Origin: Triplophysa rosa
Taxonomy: Eukaryota; Chordata; Actinopteri; Cypriniformes; Nemacheilidae
NCBI RefSeq assembly: GCF_024868665.1
Contig: NC_079907.1
Location: 15,991,826-16,055,825 of the forward strand
Reading direction: 5' to 3'
DNA: 64,000 nt
The stretch's first letter is position 1; each line of letters begins with the position of its first letter. The notes below the pieces were generated by a model, which was not told the origin of the DNA, ran no database searches, and saw only the letters and a list, made by a program, of their open reading frames with translations. The position numbers and the translations under genes are program-made. Shown piece after piece: positions 45,401 to 57,400 of the stretch.

Positions 45401-48400
45401 TCGGACGCCTCAGATTACGCCATGGGGGTGGTGTGTGAACAGTGGGTGGGCGGAGCCTGGCAGCCGCTGGCCTTTTTCAGCAGGAAGCTCCGTGACAACG
45501 AGAGGAAATACAGCGCCTTCGACAGGTAGCTCCTGGGTCTTTTCCTTGCCACCCGTCATTTCCGGTTCCTGTTGGAGGGCCGGCGTTTCACGGCTTTCGT
45601 GGACCACAAACCGCTGACGTTTGCTATGGCCAAGTCTTCGGAACCATGGTCTGGTCGACAGCAGCGTCAGCTCTCTGCCATCTCCGAGTTTACTACTGAC
45701 ATTCAGCACGTGGCCGGTAAAGACAATTTCGTAGCCGACTGCCTCTCCCGGGCTGTTGCTGGGTCCGTCCACTTGGGCCTCGACTATGCTACTATGGCGG
45801 TGGATCAGAACGCGGACGCTGAGGTGCAAGCCTACAGGACAGCCCCCACGGCGTTGCTCATGGATGTTGTGATTTTTGACACGGCCAACGCTACGCTCCT
45901 CTGTGATGTCTCCACTGGCCAACCGCGCCCTATGGTACCTGCTGGCTGGAGGCGTAAGGTTTTTGACGCCATCCACGGCCTTTCCCACCCGGGGGTGAAG
46001 GCCTCTACCAAGCTGGTGGGGGCCAAGTTCGTCTGGCCAGGCCTGCGGAGGGATGTCAGGGCCTGGGTTGCTGCCTGTGTGGCGTGCCAGCGCGCAAAGG
46101 TGACTCGTCATACCAAAGCCCCCTTGGCACCCTTCAAAGTGCCAGAGAGACGTTTTGATCATGTGAATGTGGACCTGGTGGGCCCCTTACCCCCCTCCCG
46201 TGGTTACACCTACCTCCTCACCATGGTGGACAGGACCACCAGGTGGCCAGAAGTGGTTCCCCTGTCCTCCACTACATCAGCTGACGTGGCCCGGGCGTTC
46301 ATTATGGCTTGGGTGGCCCGTTTCGGTACACCGTCTGACCTCTCCTTGGACCGAGGTCCGCAGTTCACATCGGAGCTTTGGACTGCGGTCGCCGAGGTCT
46401 TGGGGGTGAAGGTCCACCGTACCACAGCCTATAACCCTCAGAGCAATGGACTTTGCGAGCGGTTTCATCGTGACATGAAGGCCGCGCTACGGGCCAGCCT
46501 TACGAACTGCGACTGGGCTGACCGCCTCCCATGGGTCATGCTTGGCCTTCGCTCCGCCCCCAAAGAAGATCTGCAAGCCTCATCGGCCGAGTTGGTGTAC
46601 GGCCAGCCTCTGCGCGTTCCGGGTGAGTTTCTTCCGGATGCCACGGCCCAGTGGTCTGTGGCCTCTCATCGGGCTGTGTCCCGGGACATTGCCGATGCTT
46701 TTGTTCCTATTCCCACGACTCACCATGGCCTCCCCCAATCCTACGTGCCCAAGGATTTACTGTCGGCCAAGTATGTTTTCATCCGCCACGATGGCCATCG
46801 TACCCCGCTGCGGCCCCCCTACGATGGACCCTTCCGAGTCCTGGTGGAAGGGTCTAAGAACTTTGTTGTGGATATGGGGGGCAGGCCTGAGCGGGTGGCG
46901 ATAGACCGTCTCAAGCCTGCTCATGTGGATATTGGTAAGCCGTTTCAGCTGGCCCAGCCTCCTCGGCGAGGGCGCCCCCCTGCGGTAGCCTCGGCCCCTG
47001 CTCTGCCCCTTCGCCCCTCTCCTGCTAAGCGAAGCCGTTATGGCCGCCTGATCCGCCCCCCTCTCCGTTGACTTTCATATACACTGTAAACGCTGTTCTG
47101 TTTTGCAAGTATGCATGGAGACCTATGTTTTCTTTGGGGTATATGTTCGGTCTGGCCTGTTTTTAGGGGTGAATTCTGGGGGGGCCTGTGTGGCGAACCA
47201 CAAGTAATATGAGAGGAGACATTCACCAAGGTGTACTGTACCTTTAAGGGAGGGAGGAGTTAGTTGTGTTGTTCTCTCTATACACTGTTAATATCCAACC
47301 ACCTGCAAACCGTAATACAGCAGTAATGATAGGCGGTCCATTTGCGACACATGCTGAACGCGTTTGACCAATCACAGCAAACTAGACCATTTGACCAATC
47401 ACAGCAGACTAGACCATTTGACCAATCACAGCAGACTAGACCATCTGACCAATCACAGCAGACTAGACCATTTGACCAATCACAGCAGACTAGACCATCT
47501 GACCAATCACAGCAGACTACACTATCTGACCAATCAGATCAGACTACGCTGGCGGAAAGGCGGAGATTACACAGATGAATCGCGGAACGAATCATTTGAG
47601 AGTCAGTCAAGAAGTAAGGTAATAAAAACTGCTTATTATTACGAAATAATAGTATTTTTAGATCATGTATGTACATAAACTTGTTGTCGGACACTCCATA
47701 AACCAAAATAAGCCCTTAAAAATATTGAGGAATGTACTCTTTAAGTTTGTATAAGGTAACGTTACACCTGCTAAGAATGTTATAAGAAATAGGGGATCTC
47801 TCCCAACTCTGTGTTTATATCCATTTAAGGTTAGAAAACGCTGGGAAAACTTTACATTTACGCAACATATAAAGGTGTAACGTTAGAAAGTATGTAGGTA
47901 ACACTATTATGGTATGGTTCAATAAAAAAAACTTACCTGAGTCTGACATGAAATGCCTAACAAGCAACCATGTTTCAATATTCCATTTGTTTCAGCAAAT
48001 TGCAGAGATCCATTTGCTTCTTTTATTTCATTTGTCTCCAATTCCTTGCTCAATTCCCTGTTTGTACAATCCAAAGCACAACAACTTTATCTCGTTCTAA
48101 ATAGAGTACAAATAGCGGTAAACACTGCTGCTTTCAGCCTTTCTACAACTCAGATAACTCAGTGGACGTGACTCGCTTGCCTTTCGTGTGTGGTGACGTC
48201 ACGTGCAAGAACTGCCACCGAATGTCAAAATAAAAGCTTTGTTCAACCAGAGGTGAAATTAGATGTCAATTAACATAAGTAGCAAATCAAATTTTGGGGT
48301 GGCACCCAGGGTGGCACTGAACATCCAATTGGCCACCCTGGGGGCCACCCCAAAATTTGATTTGCTACTCTGGCTCCACCACTGGTATCAAGCCACATGC

Positions 48401-51400
48401 AACAGAGAATACACCTCATGTGATTGTTGTCCAAAAAAGGTTCAAAAAATTAGGATCATTTACCTGTTCTTTTTGGGGGGATTTTTATTCCAAATTTTGG
48501 AATAATAGTAAACCCATAACAAGTATGGAATAAATGCCTGTTCACACCAAAAAAGAGAACTATAAAGACCAATAAATTAGCATCCGTGCCAGTGGATGAA
48601 AACATTATTTTTATTAAGCACAATTCACACTATTTCAGTGTATGAACCCTTAAAATTATAATAGTTTTGTATTGGCTGTCAATGTCATCCAAGCGTGCCG
48701 CACATATCCTGAAAAGTTAAGCCAAAGCAATTTCATTATCTTTATTGTTATAGTTGTGATGTCGACTCCACTATTCTCTTAAACTTAGAGCTTAATAAAA
48801 TAACTAATAAAAATTTAATAAAAATCAAAACTAAGTGCTATTTTCTTCATGCTGTGTATATCTTCAAAGTAGCCAATCTTTGCCTAGAATTCACAAAACC
48901 ATACTCTCAGCACTTCATTAACCACCTTAGGAAGGTTTCACCCTGGGATGCTTATTAAACAAATGTTTTGTTTTGTAAATAAAAAATTTAAATCTTGACA
49001 ATTATATTTTTCTTTACATATTTTATTTCAGACATACAATATGCCTTTAGATTGAACAGTTTTTAAGATAATAAAATCATCATCATCAGTCAAGTATCTA
49101 TAAACTTTTGAACGGCAGTGTATTCATCAAGAAGACACAAGCTGCGTGTTTTGTGGCTGCGGTCATTTCAACTGTTTACAGTGGAAGCATTTTGACACTT
49201 CAGACTGAGCTTCTCATGATCCGCTCTGACTGATGAGCACCTAGGGTGCGCCCTGACTTGGAAGCACATACAATAACTGTTTATTCAACAAATGACTGCA
49301 TCATTTATGTGTTTGAGTGAAGGGCCGCTGTACTGGATTAATAGTGCTTACCAGCATTCTGTTTGCCATGCAGACACGGCCAGCGAGGGTCCTGCTCAAG
49401 ACTCGCAGACGAAACTCAAGCGAGCCAGGCTTGCAGACAACCTGAACGAGAAAATCGCTCTGAGACCGGGCCCACTGGAGCTTGTTGAGAAGAATATCAT
49501 TCCTGTCGATTCCACTGTTAAAGAAGCAGCAATAAAAGGTATAAAAACTTGAATACTAGTGATTTATTTCATTGTTACCACAACAGGTGTATGTTCCCAT
49601 TAAAAGCTCATTTGGCATACCACACAAGTGTTACTACGTTCTTAGTTGCTTCATTAACTTTTGAATCATTACAGTGGCCTTGAGTATATGTTAGGCAAAT
49701 TAATACCTCAGATGATTCAAATAATTGCTATTTTACTTAAAAGATCCTAAATGACTGAATATTTTTGTGCATGACTGTCCCAACAATCCCCAGAATTCCA
49801 AGCAAGTGATGTTTAGCAAGATTCCTTAAAATCTTCCCAACCTTTGCCTCAACAAACACAGCTTGATTTAGGAGGCCGTCAGCTCCTGCTCACGGGCATT
49901 AACTCGCAATGTGTTTACTATGTAGTCTGACCGCAGTATGTTGTCCCCTCAGATCCCTCCAAAGCCAGTGTTTTTGGACATGCTCAAAGTAAACATTCTG
50001 TGTTTTCCCCCTGGAGCTGTCGGTAAATGTACTGCATAAGACAGGCATGAGGCTGGGGGCGATAGTTTATACTACCTCTGTTGGAAGAGGAACATGTTTT
50101 ATTGAGACAAACAGCAGCTGTATTTAGATCCACCCTTTTCGCTGGAGATCAAATGAATGTCTCGTTCATTTCTCTGTTTTGACTCACCGTGATTTATGCG
50201 GCTCCGCCGAGCCACCTACAAAGGTGTTTGGGAAGAAGATGCTGCTCCCCAGAGGCGCCCATCCCACAATTCTCTTTTCTTTGGTTATTAGACTTTTGTT
50301 ATTTTATATAAAAAGGTTTTATATGTTAGTAGAGCGAAGAATTTTTTTTTCACCCAAAATTAAAAAATAATTTACTCAGCCTCTTGTCATTTCAAACCTG
50401 TATGACTTACTTTCTTTCACAGAACACAAAAGAATATATTTTGAAGCATGTTGGTAACTGAACAATGGCGGTACCCATTGACTTGCATTGACTTAGTGTC
50501 CGTCCGTACAATAGAACTGAATGGGTAACGCTGCTGTTCGGTTACCAACATTCTTCAAAATATATTATTTTGTGTTCTGCAAAAGTAAGTCATACACATT
50601 TGAAATGACAAGCGGGTGAAGAAATGATGTCAGTGTTTACTTGTTTATTCAACCAGTATTGCAAATATATAATTATATGGGTATTTTAATTTGCATGCCA
50701 GCTCCGGTCCCAACATCAAATCTCATTGGTTCTCGCAATGTGAATCATCATGAAGCCAGCGTGCCTCCATTACGTGTGTAGGTTTTTCATCTATATACAT
50801 TCAAAGTCGTGACCTTTAAATACAAAATATCAAATATATAGACAGTAGTTTTCACTCAAAAATGTATTGTTTTACCTCAGAAGACATTTATTAACACCCT
50901 GGAGTTGTATATATGGGTTACTCTACGCAAAACCACAGAGAAATTTCTCAAAATATATTCGTTTGTGTTCCACAAATAAAACCAAGATTTTAAACAACAA
51001 AAGGTGAAAAAAGATGGCAAAAAATATATTTTGAGAGAACTATCCCTTTAAGTGGAAGCAATATGTAGCAATGTCTATACAAACACATCTGTCTGAAATG
51101 ATCTAGTAAAACTGGACAGGTTGTAGTCAGGCGCTTCCTGGGCCTTGTCATACAGTACAGTCCAGCCCAACATCAACAGCTAAAGGAAATAACGCTCACA
51201 CATTTCCCGGTGTGACGGCGGCACCAGACAGCGTATGCACAGCGCACGGTCCAAAGTGTGTTTGTCATGATTGAAACCAGCCCCTGTGCTCCTGGCAGGT
51301 CACATGTTCAGATATGGAATCAGTTCAACACATTTGCCCCTCCAAGTGCCATTTCACACTGCCCATTTCTTGACCTCTTAGTCTGACCTATCATTGCTCC

Positions 51401-54400
51401 TGCTACTCTAAAGTGATTCTTGTCAATCTAGCTCTGCAACATCATGGCACTGCTCGACCAGGTGCAAATGACAAAGAAATAAGGGTGATCGGGATCGAGC
51501 CGGTCGCACACACACCAGACACAGCAGCATTCTGGCAAACGCTCAACACACTCACATTCCCCTCAACATATACGCACCATCAGACGCAAACAGACTCACG
51601 CACAAACTCTTTACTCAAATATTTACACAGACTTCAGAGCTTTGTAATTCTTTCAAAGACTGCTGGTGTTAAGATGTTAATCAACTGGGTTCGTGTAAAG
51701 TTGTTCTTATCTTTTTGGTTTAGCCTGCTTTGTTTCGCTTCTTGGATTTGTCCAGCTCTGTTACCTTATCTTAATGCATTTGGGTTCTTCTATCTCAATA
51801 CACTCGTTTGTCTCTTTCTTATCTTCATAGTGAACCATGGGAAGTACCCCAAGCAGGAGGACTCGTATGCTTTTGAGGAGGACAGCAGCAATGAGAGTCT
51901 GTCCCCTGAACAGCCTCACAGTGAAGAGTCGCAGGGTTTCACTGAACCCCTCCCGGAGAACAAAACCAGCGGCTCGGCCTCCCCCACCATAAACAGCACC
52001 AGCCATGTGAGAAAATACACTGTCACAAATTTTGGCTATTCTTTCTCCACACTTTGCACATTTTGACTAGGCAAAGTCGTCCTCAGGTTGAGAGCACAGA
52101 TATTTCGGTAACACTTTACAATATGGTGCATCTTTTAACATTGTTAAAGGAATAGTTCAACCAAATATGAAAATTCTGTCATCATTTACTCACCTTCTTG
52201 TTATTTTAAAACTGTATGTATGTAACTGTTTCTTCTGCAGAAAACAAATAAGATATTTTGAGAAATGTTGGTAACCGAAATATGGCAATACCCGTCAAGG
52301 CCGGACTGTTAAGCAAAATCGGCCCTGGATTATTCGGCCCACATTGGCCCTCCACCATTTCTGTCGACGGGGGGGTTGTATGTGCCTTCGCGTTGCGTAC
52401 CTTCGCGTTTATAATACGTCCGTCTGTCTGGCCCAAGTGTCCATTCCGGCCCCATACATTAACGGCCTACCGGGAAAAGTTCCGGTACTCCAGATGGCCA
52501 GTCTGCCCCTGGTCACAGCCGTTCTGGACTTTGACAGAATGTCTTACCGGTCAGTCCGCCCCTGATACCCATTGACTTGTTTAGTGTCCATACAATGGAA
52601 GTGAAGGGTACTGCTGTTGTTTGGTTACCAACATTCATGATCATTTTAATAAGAAGTGGACTAATATCTGACTTTGATACAGTGTTTCATTGCCATTCCA
52701 ATTAAAAAAAAGATTCCTGAAGCAAAGCCAAGTGAGGGAGAGTTTAGAGCACGTTTACACAATGAAAAACAGAAAAGTTTTTCTTTTGCATTTTTGAAAA
52801 GTTTCACGTACACACGACAGCGTTATCAAAACAATCTGCATTTACACGGATCTGGGTAAACGAATAAAAACACCGTATTATGCATGACAGGCCAGTGGAT
52901 GGTGATGCGCTGTAAAGAAACACTACATGCTTGTGCACATATGCATACCCTGTTTTAAGGTAAAAGCGTTTTTGATACATTTTGTCGGTGTGTATGTGTG
53001 TTTACAGTTTGTGTTTATAAATAATATAAATATGTCTCCGCTGGTTGTAGTGGTGCAGTAAATCTGCTTTTTGCTGGAGAAATGACAAAAAGTATGTTAC
53101 GCTGCACAAACATGCAGCATGGAGGCCGCCATTATTGTTTGGGGAATACTCGTGCATGCCTACAGACTGGACTTGTAATAAACGAGTTTACACGGTTTAA
53201 TTGCTGTCGTTTTAAAAAACTTTGACATCCGTTTTCAAAAGTTTGCATTTTCAGTCCCCCAAAACACTGTTGTCGTGTACATGAACTGCCAAAACGCATA
53301 AAGTTTTCAGTTTTTAGTTGAAAATGGTCAAGTGTAAACTGCCTCTTGGTCATAGTAAGCAGTCTTAGAAAAGTAAAAGTGTGCCCCCTTTGGTAACAAC
53401 AGAAACTGCATGGTTCTGTCCAAATTCTCCAGGAGCCGTTAGACACTGTATGACAGGTCTTTGACTCTGTTCCCAGCTTAGCATGCCAGTGTGTTTCTTA
53501 CACAGTAAAAGGTGTATTGTTGCTTTTACAACATTGCTTCGGGCATTAGAGCGATTGCATGTTCTCTGGCAAATGGAATAATAAACGACTGTTGCTGTCA
53601 GGGGGCCTGGCATGAAATCATGACCTATTACTGTTGTCACGTTCAGTAAAAGCGTGCATGTTAAGAAATATTTATTTTAGCATTGTGTCTGTCCAGTGAT
53701 GAGAGCTGTCAATTATGAGCATTTAATAACCTCATGTGCTTTGAAAACATACATAAATCTTTTATAAACAATGTCGTCTGGGTACCAGCTTTGTTACTGT
53801 TGTACCATAATAAGTCATGTTTAAAGTTAAATGTTTAACAGAAGAAATAATGTTTTTTTTCATAATCTTAAATATAATTGGCTTAGTTTCTATTATAATT
53901 TTATATTGTAAAATATCCTTTCAGAATTTAATTTTGTAAATTTCATTTGACCATATGTAGGGGTCTCAGAACAAAGATGTCACCACTCAAAACCAAGAGG
54001 ACAATGCACATGCCACAAACAACCAGGCATCTCCACCCATTCCAGTCCCTGCTATAGTCAAGGTAAGAACTTTTTTCCTGTTTACAGTAACCAAACAACA
54101 AACACAAAGTTCAGTTTCATCTGACTAAAGTTTGAGATTACATGCTTTAATCATAAATCACTGTTCTTTTACTCTGTAACCAATTGAATAAAGCAGTCCA
54201 AAATGTCCGACAAGAACCGCCACAAAAAGCCCAAAGATATCAAGCCCAAAGTGAAGAAGCTCAAGTACCACCAGTACATCCCTCCGGACCAGAAGGCAGA
54301 AAAATCTCCACCTCCACCAATGGACTCCGCCTACGCTCGGCTCCTTCAACAACAGCAGCTCTTCCTGCAGCTGCAGATCCTCAGCCAGCAGAAACACCAG

Positions 54401-57400
54401 CAGCACTCACATTCCCATCAGCACCAGTGTCCACAGAGCCAGAGCTTCAGTTACCAGCCCTTAAACCAGCACACACCAAACAAGTGAGTCCTGTGACAGT
54501 CTTGAAATCTTTTTTTATGTTTTTGAAGTAATTGTAAAATCTTTTAGATCATCAGAAACAAGTCAATCAAATGTGTCCAAATCAATTTTCTGTAAAACAG
54601 GCAATCCAGTGAACAACAAACATCATGCAGTTCAAGTGTACCAACTAGCGGTGTAAACAGTAGCTCCTCATCTCCTGTAAAGACCACCTACTGTAATCCC
54701 ACCCCCATGACCTCAGTAAGGCCAGGACCATTGCCTGCGAACCTGGATGACTTAAAAGTAGGTTTTAAAGGGTTTGATGTATGGTATTATTGTACTATAT
54801 ATAATATATTGTATCATACATAATGTTATAATGTAAATACATTATAGCTATTTACATTAAAACAAATGTTGATGCCTGTATTTTCTAAATTACATCATTA
54901 TTACAACGTTCCAATTACTGTCTTATTTTTGCAGTAAGCATCACTAATATACACTTTTCATCACTAATATATATTTTTTTCCTTTTTATATGTGAAGATT
55001 TTATTTCCAAACAGTTGAATCCATTTAAAAAAAATAAAAATCATGATTTTTTCAAGTTTTTGCATATGAACTCTTCACATTTTTATAATACACCTTATTT
55101 TATATTTTATTTATTTGATATTTTAATTATTTTGATGGTTGGTACAGGCAATGTGCTTTTATTTTTAAATAATACCATATTTCCTTCTTTATTTTGACCT
55201 TATTTTACTTTGTCTTTATGTAGCGACTGTTAAGCTGCTTTGATACAGTGCAATACAATATTGTATTGAAAAGTGCTATAGAAATACATTTGAATTGAAT
55301 TGAACTGCTGAACTTGCACATTTGAAGTGTACAATATTAACCGCTATAACAATAGGTGTTAATATTATTTTGTCCAACCCCTGTATATAATACCAAGAAA
55401 TCATTTATATGGCTCATTTCTGTGATGGCAGGTGTCTGAGCTAAGGCAACAACTGAGAATACGTGGCCTGCCTGTGTCTGGCACCAAAACGGCCCTAATC
55501 GAGAGACTGCGGCCCTTTAAAGATTCCAGCTCCAGTTCCCCGTCCAGCTCTGGAGACATCAGCACTATGACTTTCCCAGTGACCCCCACAGGATCTCTGT
55601 CGTCCTACCAATCCCCGGGATCTTCAAGCGTCATGTCTCATGGTGGGGGTTATTACCCGTTCTGCAGCACCAGCTCCACTCCACCCATCTCACCAGCCTC
55701 TTCTGACCTCTCAGTCAGTGGCTCCCTGCCCGATAGCTTCAGTGATGTCACAATGTCCTCCCCACAATTTGGCCTACAGCCATCACCAGCCCAACTGAGC
55801 ACGGATGAAGCCCAGAGCATTTCAGGTGGCCTTGGAATGGGTTGCCAGGCTGGTTTAGAGTCTCTAGGTATAGATGCTGAAAAGGACAAGATGTTGGTGG
55901 AGAAGCAGAAAGTGATTGAAGAACTCATATGGAAGCTGCACCAAGAGCAAAGACAAGTGGAGGAGCTGCGGATGCAGCTCCACAAGAGGAAGCGTGGCCA
56001 CTGCTTGCAAGACTGCCCTGCTCCACCACCAGGACACCCACCGCAACACATGATGCATCTTCAGCCTCCAGCTCAGATGCAACAGTTTTATGAAGTGTCT
56101 GTTAAACAGGAACATGTGGCTTCAAGCTGCCCTCTTTCATCCAAACAGCTCAAAGGTTGCCCAAGCAATAGCTGCTTGGAGAGGATGGATCACTGTGATT
56201 TACACAGTAGTCCTCACTGCCTCGAGGTGCCTTCTTCTGGAAGTCCTCCTGGCCTCTCAGCATTTCTGAGCCCTCAATGTTCTCCTCAAGATTCGCCCGT
56301 AACCAAAAACTCCAGCAGCCCCCAGCCCAACAGCCTGCCTTCATCCCCCAGCCACCCATACATGCTGACCCCACCTCTGGGTAGAGACGGATGCTCTCAC
56401 TCAGTCCCTCGAAATGGACCCAGAACGCATAATATGCAGGTACCCAACGGCATGCAAAGAACTAAACATTTGTACTATTTTTTTAGAATGCTGTTTCCAA
56501 AACTTCAGAACGAATTCACATACTTTGACAGGATTTACTATACTATACTATATATACTGTATACTATATATACTATACTATACTATATTTAGGATTCAGC
56601 CATTGACAAAAACATACTACTACAGTACTTCAAGACCCAATATCAATTCTATTTTATACCTGTTCGCCTACCCCTTGCCCTTTCCACTTGAAACAGTGTG
56701 GTAAGAGGAAGGGTTGAAAACATTTCCCTAAGAAATGGGACACCACTACTACACAGTCATACGTCATCATACGTCACTGCTAGCTGTATACAACAAAAGA
56801 GATGCAGCAATGTTTATCACAAAGACGCCACTGTCAGCTGTATTCATATCAGTTTTGTGGATTACAGCCTAGGACTTTTTCGCCAAAAGTAGCTCACCCC
56901 ACGCGATCGCGTTCCAATTCCCTAGACAGAGGGGGAGACCCCCTGAAGGTGATCATGAACAGACCGGTGGAAATGGAACGTGTTCAGCTAACCCCCGGTC
57001 TGTTCATGATTACATTCCGGCCCTGGTTGCAATTACCTTTTCAAAGTTGTCTTATGTTGCAGTTCTATCGTGCAATCAGTAATGCGGTATGTTAGCAAAC
57101 TTTAGTGACAAACGTTTCAAGTATTCAAGAACATGAATATAAACACAAAATTACATTTTAAATAAATCAAATGATTATTTGTTGTTTAAATCCTTATTTA
57201 TGCCAAAATAAGACTTAAGGCTTGTCCACACGGGACGATAATCTCATGCGTTTATCGTTGACGTTTAACGCCTCGTGACTAAACAAAGGGCGCCAATGTG
57301 AGTGTGCACACCGATGCGCAAAACGGCAGGCGTAAAAGCATAATATAAAAAAAAACCACCTCTGGCTTTTTTTGCTTTGAAACGGCACGTTAAAAACTGG

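Larger units (their letters stand above)
40899..48384. mobile_element. 7.5-kb hAT-like composite in myocd intron 4
   Basis: The left end is 'cagtggcggagctagagt' at 40899. The right end, read inverted from 48384, is 'cagtggtggagccagagt' (two differences in 18). It is flanked by gaatcaaa (40891-40898) and gtatcaag (48385-48392), an 8-bp target duplication with two mismatches. CAGNG ends and 8-bp duplications are hAT features. Subterminal 'ggggtggcc' motifs repeat at both ends. Inside are a THAP-domain exon (42620-42895), a Ty3/gypsy insertion (42977-47274) and a CCAAT minisatellite (47363-47549), but no catalytic hAT domain. Confidence 0.72.

Noticed and set aside
42977..47274. Endogenous retrovirus
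   Set aside because: No envelope gene follows the integrase; the CHCC knuckle and tRNA-Trp-like primer site point to a CsRn1-type Ty3/gypsy retrotransposon.
47342..47678. DQSQQTRPF-type repeat protein
   Set aside because: It is a translation of the 27-bp CCAAT minisatellite; open in two frames with no supporting gene structure.
51413..52066. 217-codon open frame as a separate gene
   Set aside because: It is intron 5 read-through into myocd exon 6; the coding part begins at the 51831 acceptor.
53110..53140. YY1 site and possible promoter
   Set aside because: The motif lies inside a 599-bp MITE, and nothing else promoter-like surrounds it.
56440..56592. Extension of myocd exon 10 to the stop at 56592
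   Set aside because: The donor 'atgcag|gtaccc' at 56439 and the frame-compatible exon 11 fit better; the extension enters a TATAC microsatellite.
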